Of a stretch of DNA of 60,326 nt, positions 57,915 through 60,326 are shown piece after piece. Origin of the DNA: an uncultured Bacteroidales bacterium (GTDB taxonomy: Bacteria > Bacteroidota > Bacteroidia > Bacteroidales > UBA932); assembly GCA_945868745.1 (NCBI GenBank), contig CAMBMK010000004.1, positions 1 through 60,326 of the forward strand, in the 5' to 3' direction. The notes below the pieces were generated by a model. It was not told the DNA's origin and did no database searches. It was given only the letters and a program-made list of their open reading frames with translations. Within the stretch, counting starts at the first letter, position 1. Each line of letters starts with the position of its first letter. The position numbers were made by a program, and so were the translations under genes.

Positions 57915-58808
57915 ATGGTTGACCTCAACGGGACAAAATCGAGGATTTCCTCGGTAAGGAGCACGCTGAAGATTACTTCGGCCATGAAAATGGTGGCCTC
58001 CGCGGAGCTTGTCAAGGCTCAGAAGGCCATCGGGAATATGCTGCCCTACGAGGCCGGGACAAGGCACATTCTCACAACACTGATGAAGGGCATTTCCCAT
58101 CCGCTGATGCAGGGACATCCTGTGACTGAAAAGGTTGCGCTGGTGTGCTTTTCTTCCAACCAGGCGCTGTGCGGGGCATTCAACCACAATGCCATACGCC
58201 TTGCGCTCGAGACTGTCCGCGAATATGAGCAGGCGGGAATCAGCGTTACTTTATATGCCGCGGGCAGGAAGATGCAGGAGGCTTTTGCCAGGGCGGGATA
58301 CCGGTGCTTGGACTGCTCCGCGATGGTTGCAAAGCCTTGCTACAGGGAGGCTTCCCGTCTTGGGAGCGAGCTTATGGACGGATTTCTCGGAGGCCGTTTC
58401 GACAGGGTTGAGCTCATCTACAACCATTTCGCCTCAATGTCTTCACAACCGGTCCTGCGCGAGAGTTTTCTCCCGTTTGCTATTCCGCAGGACGGGGATG
58501 GCATCGACAGGATGATCCTTGGCAGGAGCACGGGCGATGCGGCTCCGGAGGATGAGCGGGACTATATCGTGGAGCCTGACCGCAGGACACTGATCGGGGT
58601 GCTTGTGCCCAAGGTGGCGGCCCTGAAGATGTACGCCGTGCTCCTGGACTGCGTGGCGGCAGGGCACGCATCGCGTATGGTAGCAATGCAGTATGCCACA
58701 GACAATGGGGAAAATCTCCTGTCCGAACTCTCGCTTGACTACAACAAGGCCCGCCAACAGAAAATTACAAATGAAATACTTGACCTTGCAGGTGGCTCGG
58801 TACGATAA
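57915..58808 (+). CDS. atpG: F1F0 ATP synthase subunit gamma
   Basis: The 297-residue rotor shaft starts MVDLNGTKSRISSVRSTLKI then TSAMKMVASAELVKAQKAI, the conserved N-terminal helix, and ends with ATDNGENLLSELSLDYNKAR and QQKITNEILDLAGGS, the C-terminal helix that rotates in the alpha3beta3 barrel. SSNQALCGAFNHNAIR is the gamma SD-x-G-L-C-G-x-x-N segment, with Ser-Asn-Gln-Ala in place of the usual Ser-Asp-Arg-Gly. Last gene of the operon; no clear terminator follows before the next promoter. Confidence 0.95.
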   Translation: MVDLNGTKSRISSVRSTLKITSAMKMVASAELVKAQKAIGNMLPYEAGTRHILTTLMKGISHPLMQGHPVTEKVALVCFSSNQALCGAFNHNAIRLALETVREYEQAGISVTLYAAGRKMQEAFARAGYRCLDCSAMVAKPCYREASRLGSELMDGFLGGRFDRVELIYNHFASMSSQPVLRESFLPFAIPQDGDGIDRMILGRSTGDAAPEDERDYIVEPDRRTLIGVLVPKVAALKMYAVLLDCVAAGHASRMVAMQYATDNGENLLSELSLDYNKARQQKITNEILDLAGGSVR

Positions 58809-58814
58809 TTTTTG

Positions 58815-58822
58815 TATCTTTG
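58815..58822 (+). promoter_or_regulatory. -7 promoter box for the pRiA4b-ORF3-like gene
   Basis: TATCTTTG followed by C (58823) matches the consensus; TTG at 58786 is spaced 29 bases. It lies right behind the atpG stop. Confidence 0.55.
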
Positions 58823-58876
58823 CGCCGCTTTTATACGGAATCGGATGAAGGTTCCCATAACCCTTGAATTATTGAT

Positions 58877-59476
58877 ATGCTCTACAGATACCGCGTTTCC
58901 CTGGCAGGATTGAAAGGCTTTGCCAGAGTCTATGACCTTCAGTCAGACACTACCCTTTACGATTTTCACAAACTCCTGAGGGACGAGCTGGAGTTCCCGC
59001 AGGACATGCTCATCCAGTTCAAGGCCCTTGACGCTTCAGGTGCCCTTGTGGCGAGGTATTCGATGTTCGACCTCGGTTACGGCACCGTCGATGAGGTCTC
59101 TCTTGCCGGCACTGTGGAAAAGGGCATAGCTTCGTTTGTGTATTTCTATGACGTCACCAACAAAAAGAGCGTCATCGTGACCTTCGAGGGTGAGGTGGAA
59201 GCCGATCCGGAGCTTTCCTATCCGGCTCTCATCGAGACCAAGGGACCTGTACCGGCAGAGTTTGAGAACGGTTATGTGGCCTACGAGGATCTTCCTGAGG
59301 ACCAGAAGCATCCGCAGCATCACGAGCCTGTATGGGGCAAGGGAAAGGATGCCGTTATCGAGGATGATGATGACGATGAGGATCTCGACGACGAAGACCT
59401 TGATGACGAAGAGGACGAGGATGACGGAGACGAGGACGGAAAGGAGATTTACGACGAGGGCGAGGGCGCTCTGTAG
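58877..59476 (+). CDS. Plasmid pRiA4b ORF-3-like protein with acidic tail
   Basis: The 199-residue protein has a compact alpha/beta domain (about 1-150) with VYDLQSDTTLYDFHKLLRDE, a segment found in pRiA4b ORF-3/IS1096 TnpR-like proteins, then DLGYGTVDEVSL, IASFVYFYDV and YPALIETKGPVPAEFENG. An extreme acidic tail follows (about 160-195, runs of D and E broken by L), and it ends GEGAL. The family has no proven function and the name is historical: nothing here suggests a mobile element. The gene sits 8 bases before miaA, a pairing seen in other Bacteroidota, so a link to tRNA or RNA handling is possible. Confidence 0.8.
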   Translation: MLYRYRVSLAGLKGFARVYDLQSDTTLYDFHKLLRDELEFPQDMLIQFKALDASGALVARYSMFDLGYGTVDEVSLAGTVEKGIASFVYFYDVTNKKSVIVTFEGEVEADPELSYPALIETKGPVPAEFENGYVAYEDLPEDQKHPQHHEPVWGKGKDAVIEDDDDDEDLDDEDLDDEEDEDDGDEDGKEIYDEGEGAL

Positions 59477-59484
59477 GTGTCCCG

Positions 59485-60326
59485 ATGTCCCGCAGGCTGA
59501 TCATAGTGACAGGTCCGACGGCGTCCGGAAAGACGGACTACGCGATTGACCTTGCGCTGCGCTTTGGTTCTCCTGTGATTTCCTGCGATTCACGCCAGAT
59601 TTACAAGGAAATGACCATAGGGACGGCTGTCCCTTCCGCTTCACAGCTTTCCGCCGTGAAGCATTATTTTATCCAGACCCATACTGTCAGGGAGCTCTAT
59701 ACTGCCGGGACCTATGAGATTGAGGCTCTTGAACTTATATCACGTCTTTTTGAGCAGGGCCACCAGACCCTGGTGATGTGCGGAGGGTCGGGATTCTATG
59801 TGGATGCCGTGTGCAGGGGGCTTCCGGAGGTGCCTCCGGCCGATGCGGAGCTCCGCGCCTCGCTTACCCGCAGGATGCAGGAGGAGGGGGTGGAATCCCT
59901 GAGGCTTGACCTGCGGAGGATTGATCCCGAGGCCTATGCAAGCATCGACATCACCAATCCGCAGAGGGTGCTTCGGGCACTGGAAGTCAATCTCCTGTCG
60001 GGCCGCAGTTTCACCTCCTACCGCATGGAGCCGAGGAAGAGGGATTTCGACATCGAAAAAATCGTGATTACAAGGCCGCGTGACGTGCTTTACGGCAGGA
60101 TTGACCGCAGGGTGACGATGATGGCCGATGCGGGTCTTGTGGAAGAAGCCGCCTCGCTTGTTCCGCTGAGGGACTATACCGCGCTAAAGACCGTGGGCTA
60201 CAAGGAGCTGTTTGACTATTTCGACTACCGTGACGGGTCCGATGCTGCCGGCCTTCCGCATTCTGTCGATGAGGCCCTGGACCGTATCCGCCTCAATACC
60301 AGGCATTACGCCAAGAGACAGATTAC
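59485..60326 (+). CDS. miaA: tRNA dimethylallyltransferase MiaA (3' end outside window)
   Basis: The first 280 codons are present. MiaA adds a dimethylallyl group from DMAPP to A37 of tRNAs that read UNN codons. Seen: P-loop IIVTGPTASGKTDYAIDLAL (residues about 6-25), PVISCDSRQIYKEMTIGTA (the DSRQ motif that recognises the base), MCGGSGFYVDAVCRGL, ITNPQRVLRALEV and TALKTVGYKELFDYF near the edge. The start is ATG 59485. The transferase uses an allylic isoprenoid made in the same pathway as the substrates of the synthase at 10743. Confidence 0.96.
   Translation, partial: MSRRLIIVTGPTASGKTDYAIDLALRFGSPVISCDSRQIYKEMTIGTAVPSASQLSAVKHYFIQTHTVRELYTAGTYEIEALELISRLFEQGHQTLVMCGGSGFYVDAVCRGLPEVPPADAELRASLTRRMQEEGVESLRLDLRRIDPEAYASIDITNPQRVLRALEVNLLSGRSFTSYRMEPRKRDFDIEKIVITRPRDVLYGRIDRRVTMMADAGLVEEAASLVPLRDYTALKTVGYKELFDYFDYRDGSDAAGLPHSVDEALDRIRLNTRHYAKRQI

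Noticed and set aside
58877..59476. Transposon or plasmid gene, as the family name suggests
   Set aside because: No terminal repeats, transposase or base-composition shift; the miaA linkage points to a chromosomal gene.

Overview
The window is a 60 kb chromosomal segment of a Bacteroidota bacterium, almost certainly order Bacteroidales. The main evidence is the promoter type seen ahead of many genes (-7 box TAnnTTTG with TTG about 26 bases upstream, e.g. before eno at 50596-50629). It is supported by SusC/SusD outer-membrane pairs, BACON-domain lipoproteins, an atpDC-BEFHAG ATP synthase operon that starts with beta, and a pRiA4b-ORF3-like gene next to miaA. The core genes look GC-rich. Family or genus cannot be fixed from the sequence alone. 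No rRNA, tRNA, CRISPR array, prophage or insertion sequence was seen.

Layout. 1-2.2 kb: a truncated serine hydrolase (minus strand), a MerR-type regulator with a GyrI-like effector domain, and gene debris (the end of a receiver domain and the end of an AraC-type DNA-binding domain, on opposite strands) beside a second copy of the MerR-gene promoter/operator. 2.2-6.6 kb: greA-like factor, a tandem hairpin element, then an AT-richer accessory patch with a nuclease-fold plus DUF2075 ATPase and a two-gene toxin-antitoxin-like module. 6.6-8.2 kb: gpmI (minus). 8.4-15.3 kb: a tight operon rnr - polyprenyl synthase - U32 peptidase-like RNA hydroxylase - rsgA - MATE exporter. 15.3-17.0 kb: YeiH-type transporter and a small membrane protein (minus).

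17.2-33.9 kb is a complete starch-utilisation (Sus) locus: MFS sugar transporter, SusC, SusD, a seven-module SusE/F-like binding lipoprotein, a SusG-like surface amylase with an added BACON domain, two further GH13 enzymes and a GH97 alpha-glucosidase whose catalytic glutamates keep the exact spacing known from SusB. It ends in a strong terminator. Starch would be bound at the surface, cut by the SusG-like enzyme, imported by SusCD and finished in the periplasm.

34.0-43.9 kb is a second outer-membrane locus: a huge BACON/OB-fold surface lipoprotein, a BACON-linked DNA/RNA non-specific endonuclease, an endonuclease/exonuclease/phosphatase lipoprotein, a TonB-dependent receptor and a DUF5689-like lipoprotein. 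It abuts nucleotide genes on both strands (two paralogous deoxynucleoside kinases, a nucleoside kinase, uvrA, an MBL hydrolase; 43.9-50.6 kb). I read this as a candidate system for capturing, cutting and importing extracellular nucleic acid, the most interesting unit here. 50.6-60.3 kb is housekeeping: eno, the eight-gene ATP synthase operon with a strong leader hairpin, a pRiA4b-ORF3-like acidic-tail protein and the start of miaA, cut by the window end.
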